Below are positions 7,850 to 14,825 of a DNA stretch of 22,497 nucleotides, piece by piece. The stretch lies in the IMG/VR virus record IMGVR_UViG_3300023237_001101, positions 1-22,497 of that record; one strand, written 5' to 3'. The position numbers and the translations under genes are program-made. The notes below the pieces were generated by a model. That model had not been told where the DNA came from and did not search any database. It saw nothing but the letters and a program-made list of their open reading frames with translations. Numbering within the stretch: position 1 is the first letter of the stretch; each line of letters begins with the position of its first letter. This stretch comes from a virus.

Positions 7850-8263
7850 TTAGGCGACGAAGGGATATTGGACGATTTTAGCGGTGGCCTTTCCGAGCTC
7901 TTCGTTCGAGAGCTGGCGGCTGGGATCCTCCAGAACCAAGATGCCATCGGCGGGATCGAATCCATAGATCGCGCCGGTGTAGTTCGCGATGGCTCCAACT
8001 GAGGTTCCCGGATGGGCATGAGCGATGGAGTCCTCTGGATCATCGGCCCCGAGCGCGGCAAGGTAGCCATCGAAATCGAAGGTGAGAAGCGGATCCTGGA
8101 AGCGGAGACCGGCGGTCGATCCGTTCGTCCCCTTGAAGACTTTTTTCTCCCGGGTCGCAGAAACCGTCAGGCTGTTTACGAGGATTCCGATTTCTACCAC
8201 AATATCACCATCGGTTCCGGTGGCGATGGCTCCGTAGTCCATTTGAGAGGTATATGCAGGCAT
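7850..8263 (-). CDS. Tail tube (major tail) protein candidate
   Basis: The 137-residue, mostly beta protein starts MPAYTSQMDYGAIATGTDG, then IVVEIGILVNSLTVSATREKKVFKG and LLTFDFDGYLAAL. Alternating strands with a central long loop fit the small tube-fold proteins of siphophages. It is followed by a terminator, as expected for a highly expressed structural gene, and lies between the terminator/completion genes and the chaperone-tape measure block. A TTTGACA box lies 13 bases before the start and no strong Shine-Dalgarno is seen. The call rests mainly on position, size and fold; a spike-anchoring protein is an alternative. Confidence 0.6.
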   Translation of the reverse strand: MPAYTSQMDYGAIATGTDGDIVVEIGILVNSLTVSATREKKVFKGTNGSTAGLRFQDPLLTFDFDGYLAALGADDPEDSIAHAHPGTSVGAIANYTGAIYGFDPADGILVLEDPSRQLSNEELGKATAKIVQYPFVA

Positions 8264-8276
8264 GACCTCGCCGGGA

Positions 8277-8283
8277 TGTCAAA
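8277..8283 (-). promoter_or_regulatory. TTTGACA box upstream of the tail-tube candidate
   Basis: Exact TTTGACA on the minus strand, 13 bases before the ATG at 8263, preceded by a T-run. It lies in the gap between the tailspike stop and the tube gene start. Confidence 0.45.
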
Positions 8284-8288
8284 AAAAA

Positions 8289-10070
8289 CTACCGAATCAC
8301 GTAGAGCTTCCCATCATTCTTAAACCCGAGGGTGACCGAGCCCCAGTTTTCATCAATGAGATAGCTGGAGGCTCCATTAATGGTGTCCGTGCTGCTCGTG
8401 TTGATCGTGATCGCATTTGCACCCGCAGTGCCAGCAGCATCGATCACGCGGATCTGCCGGAAAATCCGGGCGTTGGATCGATAATTAGCACTCGCCATTT
8501 CGCGGAGGGTCAGGGTTCTCGCCCCCGTGTTCGCCATCAGGATTACGTCCTCGAATCCCTGCGTCGTGTAGGTCGTTGCCGTGACCTCCTCGATAAAATA
8601 ATTAGATTTAAACGCATCGACCCGAACGGGATCGCCATCGACCAGGATATGAGCCTGCAGATCGTCATTATTGAGATTAGCCGATGACTGAGCCTCTCGC
8701 CAATGCAGCACTCCTCGGTGTTTCGAATCCAGCGCGAACGGGCCCGGCCCGACCACCCAGGGAAGAGGCGTCAGGTAGACCACGCTCCCCGAGGAGAGCT
8801 TAACCTTACTCGTGGAGAGATCCCCCGGAGTAGCCGTATTGAGATTATCTGACGGCGTCCCAAACACGCTGGAGCGGATGTCTACGATCTCCGCCAGGGG
8901 AGCCGTCGTAGCGGCCTGAGCCTGCCGGGAATTATGAATTCCCACCGAACTCGAGTTATCCACTAGGATCGGAATGATCGCCGTCCCGCCTAGAAAACGC
9001 GCGCCATGAATCGTCACCCGGCTGGAGTCGATATCAAAAAATCTCTCAGTGTACGATTCTAGTTCACCCCCGACGAAATCCACATGCGATTCGGTCACCT
9101 GCACTCCAATCCTGGTAGCCGCGAAATCTTGCAAAAGGAAATATCCAGAGTTCAACCCGGATAATTTCAGGCCAATATCGCACTCCGAGACATTCAGTCC
9201 GAGGAAGACGTGACAGTTGTTTGTGGCAGATCCCCCCGTTGCCAGCTCCATCCCGATGTCGCAGTTCTTTATGGTAATGGAGCGACTATTATATCGGGCC
9301 GCTTTGCTGGAATAAATCCCAATGTCCCAGTCCAAAACCGTGCAAAAATCGATTCGCCAGCCTTCCCCGATCCACGTCGTCGGGCTCTCAACCTGGCTAT
9401 TCGTGAATGCTTTTTTGGTTGAACCGGCCGGGCCTTGGAGGAGAAGGTTCTCGATTTTGCCCCAAGAATTCGAGCCTACAGAGGAGCTCGGGAAATTCGT
9501 CGTCGTGCTTTCCGTCATCTCCTCAATCTCCATCCCATCGACATCTGCGATCCAGCGCAGAATGGTGCGGGTCCCACTCTCCCCCATCACCACTTGTCCC
9601 TGCGTCTCCAGCTCCAGAGTCGTCGAGAGGCGATAGATCCCAGCCGGGAGGAAGACGCCCCGGCGGGTATCAATCGCCTTCTGAATTGCGAGACCATCGA
9701 GTTCCTCTGTGAGATCGAGACATCTCGGATAAAAAGCCTGCGCCTCTCCCAAAGTCGCGAACGCCGTGATCGCCTGGTGACTCGCGCCATCTCCGAAGGC
9801 CCCGTAGTCTGAGGCCTTAGGGTTCGCAAAGTACGAGAACTCTGCGGATCCGCTATAGAGCGCGTTAAAATCAGCGATTGAGATGGACTCCTCGACCCGG
9901 CGCGTGTTGCCGGAGGGATCCCCCTGGGCCAGGAGCAGGAATTCCGCCCCCGTCAGCGTTTCGGTAGTCCGCAGCGGGGTCTGATTGAGACTGCCCTCAG
10001 ATCGGGGATCGGCATGGAGCGAGATGGAGGCGAGCGCCAAGGACAGGGCGGAGAGAAGGAACGATTTCAT
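8289..10070 (-). CDS. Pectate-lyase-fold tailspike with Sec signal peptide
   Basis: The 593-residue product begins with Lys, a hydrophobic stretch (FLLSALSLALASISL) and an Ala-type cleavage site (LHA before DPR, residue 20/21), a textbook Sec signal peptide. Residues 38-70 (LTGAEFLLLAQGD, TRRVEESISIADF) resemble the adaptor repeat found before spike domains. Residues 87-150 (DYGAFGDG, LDGLAIQKAID, GVFLPAGIYRLSTTLEL) match the start of pectate-lyase-type right-handed beta-helices. About 160-400 continues as short beta turns; the end is a beta-rich cap. Such spikes bind or cut surface polysaccharide. A signal peptide is unusual for a virion spike, since spikes normally assemble in the cytoplasm. 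It also sits oddly between tail-terminator and tube genes. It could instead be a secreted or lysogeny-expressed enzyme. Catalytic residues could not be placed. Confidence 0.75.
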   Translation of the reverse strand: MKSFLLSALSLALASISLHADPRSEGSLNQTPLRTTETLTGAEFLLLAQGDPSGNTRRVEESISIADFNALYSGSAEFSYFANPKASDYGAFGDGASHQAITAFATLGEAQAFYPRCLDLTEELDGLAIQKAIDTRRGVFLPAGIYRLSTTLELETQGQVVMGESGTRTILRWIADVDGMEIEEMTESTTTNFPSSSVGSNSWGKIENLLLQGPAGSTKKAFTNSQVESPTTWIGEGWRIDFCTVLDWDIGIYSSKAARYNSRSITIKNCDIGMELATGGSATNNCHVFLGLNVSECDIGLKLSGLNSGYFLLQDFAATRIGVQVTESHVDFVGGELESYTERFFDIDSSRVTIHGARFLGGTAIIPILVDNSSSVGIHNSRQAQAATTAPLAEIVDIRSSVFGTPSDNLNTATPGDLSTSKVKLSSGSVVYLTPLPWVVGPGPFALDSKHRGVLHWREAQSSANLNNDDLQAHILVDGDPVRVDAFKSNYFIEEVTATTYTTQGFEDVILMANTGARTLTLREMASANYRSNARIFRQIRVIDAAGTAGANAITINTSSTDTINGASSYLIDENWGSVTLGFKNDGKLYVIR

Positions 10071-10090
10071 TGAAAAATTGAGTACGAGGT

Positions 10091-10471
10091 TTACGAGAGC
10101 TTGGAGAAGGATTGGCAGATCTTATGAGACCCGGCCACGCTCGCCTGGCCTACGAGATCGTAGGTGATCTCAGCTCCATCGACTGAGTAGTTCCCCACTC
10201 CGAGCTCCTCATTCCCAGAGAGTCTCTGGATGAGGGGGGCTCCGAACATATCGGCGGCGATGAAGCCATCGGGAATCGCGATCGTGACTTGCCCGGTATT
10301 CGCGGGGATGAGAGAGCAGGCCTGAGAGCGGGCATCGACCTGGGTGGCGGTCCCGGTGGTGGCGAGGAGGATGATCTTATCGACCAGTTTCCCGTTTGCC
10401 GTCAGCACCGACTCGAGGGAGGTCTTCGGCACAAATTCGCTTAGGTCCGGACAGGAGGGGCATTCGCTCAT
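10091..10471 (-). CDS. Unknown small tail-region protein
   Basis: The 126-residue protein starts MSECPSCPDLSEFVPK, with two Cys in a CPSC pair that could bind metal or form a disulfide. It continues beta-rich (GQVTIAIPDGFIAADMFGAPLIQRL, GVGNYSVDGAEITYDL). The middle resembles the variable, fibre-associated proteins that bind substrate or partner subunits, but no family is recognised. The tailspike starts 20 bases after its stop, so it may be an adaptor that anchors that spike. The start follows a TTTGACA box, which overlaps the end of the preceding gene. Confidence 0.55.
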   Translation of the reverse strand: MSECPSCPDLSEFVPKTSLESVLTANGKLVDKIILLATTGTATQVDARSQACSLIPANTGQVTIAIPDGFIAADMFGAPLIQRLSGNEELGVGNYSVDGAEITYDLVGQASVAGSHKICQSFSKLS

Positions 10472-10484
10472 GGAAACGGGTCAT

Positions 10485-10491
10485 TGTCAAA
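10485..10491 (-). promoter_or_regulatory. TTTGACA box upstream of the 126-aa gene
   Basis: Exact TTTGACA on the minus strand, 13 bases before the ATG at 10471. It overlaps the last codons and stop of the tail-terminator gene (stop TGA at 10489-10487). Confidence 0.45.
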
Positions 10492-10918
10492 ACGCCCTCA
10501 GCTCTTGGATCCAGAGTTCCCATGAGGTGGCCCAGACCCGGGTGCGCTCGCCCTCGATCTCCAAGCGGGGACTGACCCGGCGATATTTCCGGACGATCCC
10601 CACCCCCGCTTGATTGAGATGACGGCAGAGATCGAGGACGGCCCCGAGGACGTGCGCCTCGATCTCGCGCGCGGCCCGAGAGGCGCGGCGGGGCTTGGTG
10701 TCATCGATCTGGGCCATGAGCTCCATCTCCACGGTGAGCTTGGTGAGCTGAGGATGCAGGATCTCAGAATTCCCTGCCGAGAAAACGCAGCACGGTTTCA
10801 GGCGCGCCCCCGTGTGCGATTCTCCGTAAAAATTCAGGGCGACAGCGAAGCGACTCTGCTCCGCGTAATACTCTGCCAGGCGATCCGTCACCGCGGTCTC
10901 GATTGTCTCCATGCTCAT
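10487..10918 (-). CDS. Tail terminator candidate (gpU-like position)
   Basis: The 143-residue protein starts MSMETIETAVTDRLAEYYAEQ and shows an alternating alpha/beta pattern: an N-terminal helix, beta strand RFAVALNFYG, then QLTKLTVEMELMAQI, a long helix (SRAAREIEAHVLGAVLDLCRHL) and closing strands (RVWATSWELWIQEL). Tail-terminator proteins of siphophages have this size and a mixed fold, and bind the end of the tube. It lies right after the gp10-like completion gene, as in lambda Z-U order. The spacing to that gene is 8 bases. The assignment is mostly by position. Confidence 0.6.
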   Translation of the reverse strand: MSMETIETAVTDRLAEYYAEQSRFAVALNFYGESHTGARLKPCCVFSAGNSEILHPQLTKLTVEMELMAQIDDTKPRRASRAAREIEAHVLGAVLDLCRHLNQAGVGIVRKYRRVSPRLEIEGERTRVWATSWELWIQELRAF

Positions 10919-10926
10919 GATTCTCG

Positions 10927-11733
10927 TTAGAAATTTTTCCGGTTTTCAGCCTCGATCTTTTTCGCGAGGACTTTTTTCATTCGTAGCTCAGTGCGGGCGA
11001 GCGCGCGGGTCATGACCCCCTGCTTGAGAGCCTTCCTGCCGTGGCGGACATCCGAGAAGATCGTGACCGAGGGATTCGCCCCAGCGACCACTCGCGCGCC
11101 ACCGAGGTTAAGCCCTCTGCCAGCCGCGATGACCCACTTCGGAAAGGCCGCGACCGCTTTTCCGCTCGCGGAGCTCGTGGTGCGCAGGCGGCCCCCGACT
11201 CCTCGGGCTGCTTGATACCAGCCCGCTTTAGCCATCCCTATCCTTTTCTGTTTCTTCCGGATCATGCTCTCGATCCGCGATCGCGCCGCGAGCGCAATGG
11301 GCTTACGCCCGACTCCGCCCTTCTGTTTCCGGCGCGTCTCGTATTCCTCCGCGCGCACCCCACGGGGGAGGCCCCGGCGGCGCAGGAACTTGCTCGCTTT
11401 CTCATGGTTTCCGGACTTAAACTGGAGCCAGAAGGCATCGGCGACGCCTTTATCAAAGTGGGACTCCAAGATATCATAAACCTGGGAGGCATTCCCGGTG
11501 GTGAGTTCGTTTTCCGGGAAAAGACGGCGGACATCGCGGTCGATCGACTTGGCAATCTGGCGGCGGGCGCGCTCACCAAAGCCCCGCGGAGAGGTCTCGT
11601 AGGCGAGATCCTTACTCAGGCTCCGGGCCTCCATCTTGAGCTGAGAGAGGGTCTCCTTTGCCAAACGCTCGGGATACTTCGCGAGCTTTTGATTGATGCG
11701 ATCCAGACCTTCGATGTTAAAATCGATATTCAT
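10927..11733 (-). CDS. Tail completion / minor tail protein (gp10- or gpZ-like)
   Basis: This 268-residue, strongly basic protein starts MNIDFNIEGLDRINQKLAKYPERLAKETL, the pattern of the HK97 gp10-like family in which a short strand is followed by a helix with Leu repeats. It joins head and tail or completes the tail end. The central part is very rich in Arg and Lys (FLRRRGLPRGVRAEEYETRRKQKGGVGRK), and the C-terminus has another helix. The family's usual length is about 120-200, so there is an extra basic insertion of about 80 residues. The start is preceded by a tandem GGAATAAGGAATAAGG, so a GGA-type Shine-Dalgarno is present about 12 bases upstream. Confidence 0.65.
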   Translation of the reverse strand: MNIDFNIEGLDRINQKLAKYPERLAKETLSQLKMEARSLSKDLAYETSPRGFGERARRQIAKSIDRDVRRLFPENELTTGNASQVYDILESHFDKGVADAFWLQFKSGNHEKASKFLRRRGLPRGVRAEEYETRRKQKGGVGRKPIALAARSRIESMIRKKQKRIGMAKAGWYQAARGVGGRLRTTSSASGKAVAAFPKWVIAAGRGLNLGGARVVAGANPSVTIFSDVRHGRKALKQGVMTRALARTELRMKKVLAKKIEAENRKNF

Positions 11734-11753
11734 TATTTTTTGTTCCTTATTCC

Positions 11754-12086
11754 TTATTCCTCAGGGGATCCGACTCGCACGACCCAGGCGACGGCATCGG
11801 CGGAGGTCTCGATGACGCGGAGCTCGATGGGTTCGCCATCGCGCTCTTGATAGGTGAGCCGGTCCCCAATTTTGAGATTATGCGCCATGCGCTCCTTACT
11901 GATCCGGATGGTGCCCTCGATCTCGGCGACCTCCCCGCCCCGCTCATAGCCGGAGTTCCGCCGCAGTTCGCTGCCGGCCCCCGGGATGATCAGATCTCCG
12001 ACCGTGATCGAGGCAGGCCAGAGATCCTCCAGGACCTGCTGGCCCTTTCTCATAAATTCCTTCATCCGAGATCGCGATAGCCCCAT
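11754..12086 (-). CDS. Head-tail joining protein candidate (gpFII position)
   Basis: The 110-residue protein has a basic N-terminal helix (MGLSRSRMKEFMRKGQQVLED), then a small beta-barrel-like part (ASITVGDLIIPG, AEIEGTIRISKERMAHNLKIGDRLTYQERDGEPIELRVIET). The last strands end VAWVVRVGSPEE. Size, fold and place directly after the capsid genes and before the gp10-like gene fit a head-tail joining protein, as lambda FII. It is the first gene after an intrinsic terminator, whose T-tract runs into a TTTGACT box 13 bases before its start, so expression may depend on read-through or on a start signal at the terminator. Confidence 0.6.
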   Translation of the reverse strand: MGLSRSRMKEFMRKGQQVLEDLWPASITVGDLIIPGAGSELRRNSGYERGGEVAEIEGTIRISKERMAHNLKIGDRLTYQERDGEPIELRVIETSADAVAWVVRVGSPEE

Positions 12087-12099
12087 ACCATTCGCCCTC

Positions 12100-12106
12100 A
12101 GTCAAA
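12100..12106 (-). promoter_or_regulatory. TTTGACT variant box upstream of the gpFII candidate
   Basis: TTTGACT on the minus strand lies 13 bases before the ATG at 12086 and is the only variant of the seven boxes. It directly follows and shares bases with the terminator T-tract. Confidence 0.4.
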
Positions 12107-12136
12107 AAAAGACCGCCACTGCAAGCAGTGACGGCC
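12104..12136 (-). terminator. Intrinsic terminator after the capsid block
   Basis: Minus-strand arms GGCCGTCACTGC (12136-12125) and GCAGTGGCGGTC (12122-12111) pair over 12 positions, two of them G-T wobbles. The nominal two-base gap means the innermost pairs probably open into a small loop. Seven T follow (12110-12104). This is a strong classical terminator, placed inside the late operon downstream of the major capsid and 101-aa genes. Confidence 0.85.
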
Positions 12137-12161
12137 TCTGGACGTTACGATGGTGATTCTT

Positions 12162-12467
12162 TTATTTCGCCGGTTTCTTGGGAGGATCGATTTTGGATTT
12201 TTCTTCCGCTTCGACTTTGGCCTTGGCTTCCGCTTCCGCCTTGGCCTCCGCTTCCGCTGCCGCCTTGGCTTCGACCTCTTCGGCGACTTGATCCTTATCA
12301 AAATGACGATATTTCGCGGTCATGGGATAGGATAACTCCGCCCGTATGAAACCGACCCCGGGCTTATTCAGAGCCTCCCGAGCGGCATTGCCATCGGTGC
12401 CCTGGTAGAGGACGGTGGCTTCCGCTCCTTTTTCGCGGGATTTGAACCCTAAAACTAGATTTCTCAT
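12162..12467 (-). CDS. Small Ala/Glu/Lys-rich protein in gpFI position
   Basis: The 101-residue protein has a compact N-terminal part (residues 1-58; NLVLGFKSREKGAEATVLYQG, GVGFIRAELSYPMTAKYRHF) and a low-complexity stretch from about 62 to 91 made of repeated Ala, Glu and Lys, ending DPPKKPAK. The repeat is also visible in the DNA as alternating GCC/GAA/AAG codons (about 12190-12280). It sits where lambda has gpFI, a DNA-packaging factor that also carries an acidic Ala-rich region, but no homology is claimed. A head decoration or scaffold-like role is also possible. It is just downstream of the coat gene, and a terminator follows. Confidence 0.6.
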   Translation of the reverse strand: MRNLVLGFKSREKGAEATVLYQGTDGNAAREALNKPGVGFIRAELSYPMTAKYRHFDKDQVAEEVEAKAAAEAEAKAEAEAKAKVEAEEKSKIDPPKKPAK

Positions 12468-12501
12468 TCGCTTTTTTCGATTTTAATTAGGAGGCGAGGG
12501 A

Positions 12502-13434
12502 TTAGGCGCTCGCGAGACGCTGACCGTGGCCGTCGAGTTCATCCCCGACCTTCGCCCCGGTGAGGAGGCGGATGACCATGAAGATCTCCTCGGTGTTCTG
12601 GTCCTGCCCCATGACGGACTGGAGGGAGAGGCCGGTGGCGAGATCCTGGAGGACGTCGTATTTGAGCACGCGGGGGATCCCGAGCTCCTGGGCCAGGTCG
12701 CCGCTATTGTCGGGGATCGCGGTGACGTATTGGATGGCCGATTTGTCGAAAAAGAATCCGCTGAGATTCTCCCCATTGGCGGGGAAATTAGGGTATTCCG
12801 AAATACGACGGAAGCCCTCCATATTCTCGAAGTTCACATACGGGTTTTCCTCCACGAGCTTGCCATGGTAATCCCGGCCCTTGATCTGGGGATCCTTGGA
12901 AAGCGAGGTTGCCACCGAGGAATTAATGAGCCCGTAGCGCATGGCCCCGACCCCGCGCAGGTTCATCGCTTCGCGCATATCGCTGATGGTGTCGAGGTCG
13001 GTATTGGCAATGCTCTCGGTGGTTTTATTGGTAAACTCGGCGGCAAGAACCATGCTGAGGATATTATCGACCACGCCCTTGCCAACGGCAGCGGCGGCAT
13101 TCGAGAAGATCTCAGCCAGGGCGAGCTTGTCATCCTGGAGCGCATTGATGCGGCTCAGGGAGAGACGGACGCGGACCTCCTTATTGACCATGATCTCGAC
13201 GTCTGTCAGCAGGGTGTTGGTCTGATCCCCACCCTGGAGATTACGAGTCGACGCGGCGTCGCCCATATCGATGATGTCAGCGGTGGGCGACCCGACGATG
13301 TGCGCGATCGCGTTCTGGCCGAGGCGCAAGCGCTGATTGGTGAAGCCCCCGGCGAAGTAATTCAGGAAGGGAGCCTCCACGCGGAGGGCCTGAATGACCT
13401 TCTGGAGGATGATGGTTTGTGTAAGAGTAGCCAT
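12502..13434 (-). CDS. Major capsid protein
   Basis: The 310-residue product has the size and position of a coat subunit. It begins MATLTQTIILQKVIQALR, with an N-terminal helix, then YFAGGFTNQRLRLGQ, a long loop (TADIIDMGDAASTRNLQGGDQ) and EIMVNKEVRVRLSLSRINALQDDKLALAEIFSNAAAAVGKGVVDNILSMV. That last part resembles the helix after the peripheral strand in HK97- or P22-type coats. It has no signal peptide. It follows the scaffold candidate by 36 bases and precedes a small gpFI-position gene. I infer a HK97-fold coat; the specific sub-family was not recognised. Confidence 0.82.
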   Translation of the reverse strand: MATLTQTIILQKVIQALRVEAPFLNYFAGGFTNQRLRLGQNAIAHIVGSPTADIIDMGDAASTRNLQGGDQTNTLLTDVEIMVNKEVRVRLSLSRINALQDDKLALAEIFSNAAAAVGKGVVDNILSMVLAAEFTNKTTESIANTDLDTISDMREAMNLRGVGAMRYGLINSSVATSLSKDPQIKGRDYHGKLVEENPYVNFENMEGFRRISEYPNFPANGENLSGFFFDKSAIQYVTAIPDNSGDLAQELGIPRVLKYDVLQDLATGLSLQSVMGQDQNTEEIFMVIRLLTGAKVGDELDGHGQRLASA

Positions 13435-13470
13435 GGCTTTGAGATTTCTTTGGAAATTGAGGGATGAGGA

Positions 13471-14073
13471 TTAGAGACCGAGCAAAGCGACCTGTTTGGC
13501 AGCGAGAGCCGACCGCTTGATCGGGTCGCTTTCTTGGGAGAGTTTCATCTCGATGCTCTCGAGAGTTTCGGAGCCATCGGCCCCGGCTGCGCCCTGGGCT
13601 GGCGGGAGGTTTTCCTCGGGGATTCCGAGCTGGGAAAGCTGATCGGTAACTCCTTGAGAGACAGTGACCTTGGCGGCCTCGAGCTTTTGGAGGGCGGTCT
13701 CATATTCCAGGACTGAGGCCTCCGCGGTTTCGCAACGGACCTTGAGGGCATCGCGCTCCGTGACGAGCTCCGCAGCTTGAGCCTTGTAGTCATTCGCCTC
13801 GGCCTGCATCGCAGAGCGAGGGCGGAGGATGGACTGGACGCGCTCCATCACGCTCGGCTCCCGGGGAGTCTGCTCAGCAGGAGGAGCAGGGGCCGGGACG
13901 GCAGGAGGAGTCTGGACCTGAGCCGCTGCCGGGGCAGCGGGAGGATTAGGAGGAGTGGGAGCAGTAGGAGGGATCACTGACTGAGGCGTGACCGGCGCAG
14001 TCGCGCCGCCAGACCCACCATCGATGCCATGAATCAAAGCCGCCGTTAGGAGGGGAAAAAAAGAAGTCCGCAT
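13471..14073 (-). CDS. Scaffold candidate, proline-rich with coiled coil
   Basis: The 200-residue product has three parts: a hydrophobic N-terminus (residues 4-15, SFFPLLTAALIH), a Pro/Ala-rich linker (about 24-72), and a coiled coil (about 87-137; AEANDYKAQAAELVTERDALKVRCETAEASVLEYETALQKLEAAK). The last third has a Gly/Ala turn followed by a helix to the end. Size, coiled coil and position directly before the coat gene fit an internal scaffold. The head protease upstream lacks the scaffold extension found at the end of lambda gpC, so a separate scaffold would be needed. The hydrophobic start could be a signal peptide or a helical anchor, and a lipoprotein or other function is not excluded. 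A TTTGACA box lies 16 bases before the start. Confidence 0.6.
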   Translation of the reverse strand: MRTSFFPLLTAALIHGIDGGSGGATAPVTPQSVIPPTAPTPPNPPAAPAAAQVQTPPAVPAPAPPAEQTPREPSVMERVQSILRPRSAMQAEANDYKAQAAELVTERDALKVRCETAEASVLEYETALQKLEAAKVTVSQGVTDQLSQLGIPEENLPPAQGAAGADGSETLESIEMKLSQESDPIKRSALAAKQVALLGL

Positions 14074-14089
14074 ATCACGGGCTTACTTT

Positions 14090-14096
14090 TGTCAAA
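14090..14096 (-). promoter_or_regulatory. TTTGACA box upstream of the scaffold candidate
   Basis: Exact TTTGACA, 16 bases before the ATG at 14073, the widest spacing of the seven. It marks the return from the cargo region to the phage head genes. Confidence 0.4.
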
Positions 14097-14174
14097 AATC
14101 GGGAGGAAAACGCGGCTTGCAAAGGCTAGAGCGGGCGGATATCAAAGAAATAACCCTGCGGCTGGATAACTTTG

Positions 14175-14381
14175 TTACTCCCGGACCCCCCGGGGAATAA
14201 AACTGTTCTGCTGAGAATCGGAAGCGATCTGTCGAATCGCCAACGCAGCTTCTTCGGTGATTTTCGCCGCTCCCCGCTCTCGATCCGTGATCGTTTTTCG
14301 TGTGACTCCTAATTTCTCAGCGAGATCTTTCTGGATCATGCCGGTTTCTTTTCGGAGCTTTTTGTATTCTTCTGAGTTCAT
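14175..14381 (-). CDS. XRE-family HTH regulator (68 aa)
   Basis: The protein MNSEEYKKLRKETGMIQKDLAEKLGVTRKTITDRERG is a compact Cro/C1-type helix-turn-helix: helix 2 is MIQKDLAEKLG (about residues 15-25) and the recognition helix is VTRKTITDRERG. The rest is a short helix (EEAALAIRQIAS) and a Gly-Arg tail. It overlaps the preceding 83-aa gene by one base as TAATG, so translation is coupled. The pair of AACA-TGTT inverted repeats at the promoter upstream of that gene is the likely operator, implying self-regulation. An antitoxin role is possible; the partner does not look like a known toxin. Confidence 0.75.
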   Translation of the reverse strand: MNSEEYKKLRKETGMIQKDLAEKLGVTRKTITDRERGAAKITEEAALAIRQIASDSQQNSFIPRGVRE

Positions 14382-14632
14382 TAGGAAATGGACTGGATTT
14401 TCTCGATTACAGATTCTTCTACTTCTTCAGTTTCGGCATCGAAGACCTCCTGGGTGATCGTGAACCATGACCCAGGCAGGCATTCGGAATCATTATTTTC
14501 GTTGATTGAGCTACGCGCATCTTCGACTCTGTCGAAATGCTCAATGTCGAACATCGCGCCTTCTTTGAATTTCTCGCCGGTGAAGTTCAGTGTGAAATCA
14601 GCGGTGTTGAACTGGATAGTGTAAGTCGTCAT
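14381..14632 (-). CDS. Small acidic protein coupled to the XRE regulator
   Basis: The 83-residue product starts MTTYTIQFNTADFTLNFTGEKF. The first 60 residues are beta-rich and the tail is acidic (ETEEVEESVIEKI). A longer frame opening upstream would run across the promoter, so the ATG at 14632 is preferred. The stop overlaps the next start as TAATG. The gene has its own sigma70-like promoter about 45-70 bases upstream with two operator-like palindromes. No toxin fold is recognised; it could be a phage inhibitor or modulator kept in a regulated two-gene unit. Confidence 0.6.
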   Translation of the reverse strand: MTTYTIQFNTADFTLNFTGEKFKEGAMFDIEHFDRVEDARSSINENNDSECLPGSWFTITQEVFDAETEEVEESVIEKIQSIS

Positions 14633-14676
14633 TTTATTTTCTGGTTGGTCTTGGATTCGTTCCCTTCGACACGTGA

Positions 14677-14704
14677 AAAGTAACATATTGTTCCACTGAG
14701 TCAA
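14677..14704 (-). promoter_or_regulatory. sigma70-like promoter of the XRE two-gene unit
   Basis: Minus-strand TTGACT (14704-14699) is followed after 16 bases by TACTTT (14682-14677) as a weak -10. The surrounding DNA is AT-rich, unlike neighbouring genes. It lies 45 bases before the 83-aa gene start. Two inverted repeats flank the -35. Confidence 0.55.
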
Positions 14705-14725
14705 CCCTTAAAAGAAACATTTGTT
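14682..14725 (-). promoter_or_regulatory. Operator pair AACA-N2/3-TGTT
   Basis: Two inverted repeats of the type AACA-TGTT lie at 14682-14692 (three-base centre) and 14716-14725 (two-base centre), about 33 bases apart, or three helical turns. The first overlaps the -10/spacer and the second is upstream of the -35 of the promoter. The XRE protein encoded downstream is the natural candidate to bind. Confidence 0.5.
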
Positions 14726-14741
14726 CACTTATTTTCCAGAG

Positions 14742-14825
14742 ACAGAACAAAACGCTGGAGGAGGACGGCTTCGGCGTCATAGAGTTCAGGAGTCGTATGA
14801 GCCGCCCCTCAGCTAAGCGTTCTGT
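14742..14825 (-). repeat. attC-like imperfect inverted repeat, copy A
   Basis: This 84 bp element begins and ends with ACAGAAC and GTTCTGT in minus orientation, with inner arms AACGC and GCGTT, then a second arm pair (GGGGCGGC against GCCGTCCTC) and unpaired bases between. This nested R/L arm layout resembles integron attC recombination sites. Its inner 70 bases are 90 % identical to copy B at 16051-16120. The stop codon of the upstream Cys-rich gene lies inside the element (14813-14815), as often seen with cassette genes. The outer arm does not match the usual GTTRRRY consensus, so it is called attC-like only. Confidence 0.6.

Noticed and set aside
11041-11850. Plus-strand open frame (269 codons) opposite the gp10-like gene
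   Set aside because: The composition is Arg/Pro/Ala-rich as expected for a shadow frame, and the minus-strand protein has a credible N-terminal pattern and spacing.
12190-12290. Possible tandem DNA repeat or short array
   Set aside because: The repetition is codon-level Ala/Glu/Lys low complexity within the 101-aa gene, with no regular spacers; it is not a CRISPR array.
12526-13467. Long plus-strand open frame (313 codons) across the coat gene
   Set aside because: It is antisense to the clearly protein-like coat gene, has no phage-like motif, and long antisense frames are expected in GC-rich coding DNA.
14381-14704. Longer 107-residue version of the 83-aa protein
   Set aside because: The extra part runs across the TTGACT/TACTTT promoter and operator repeats, so the ATG at 14632 is more likely.
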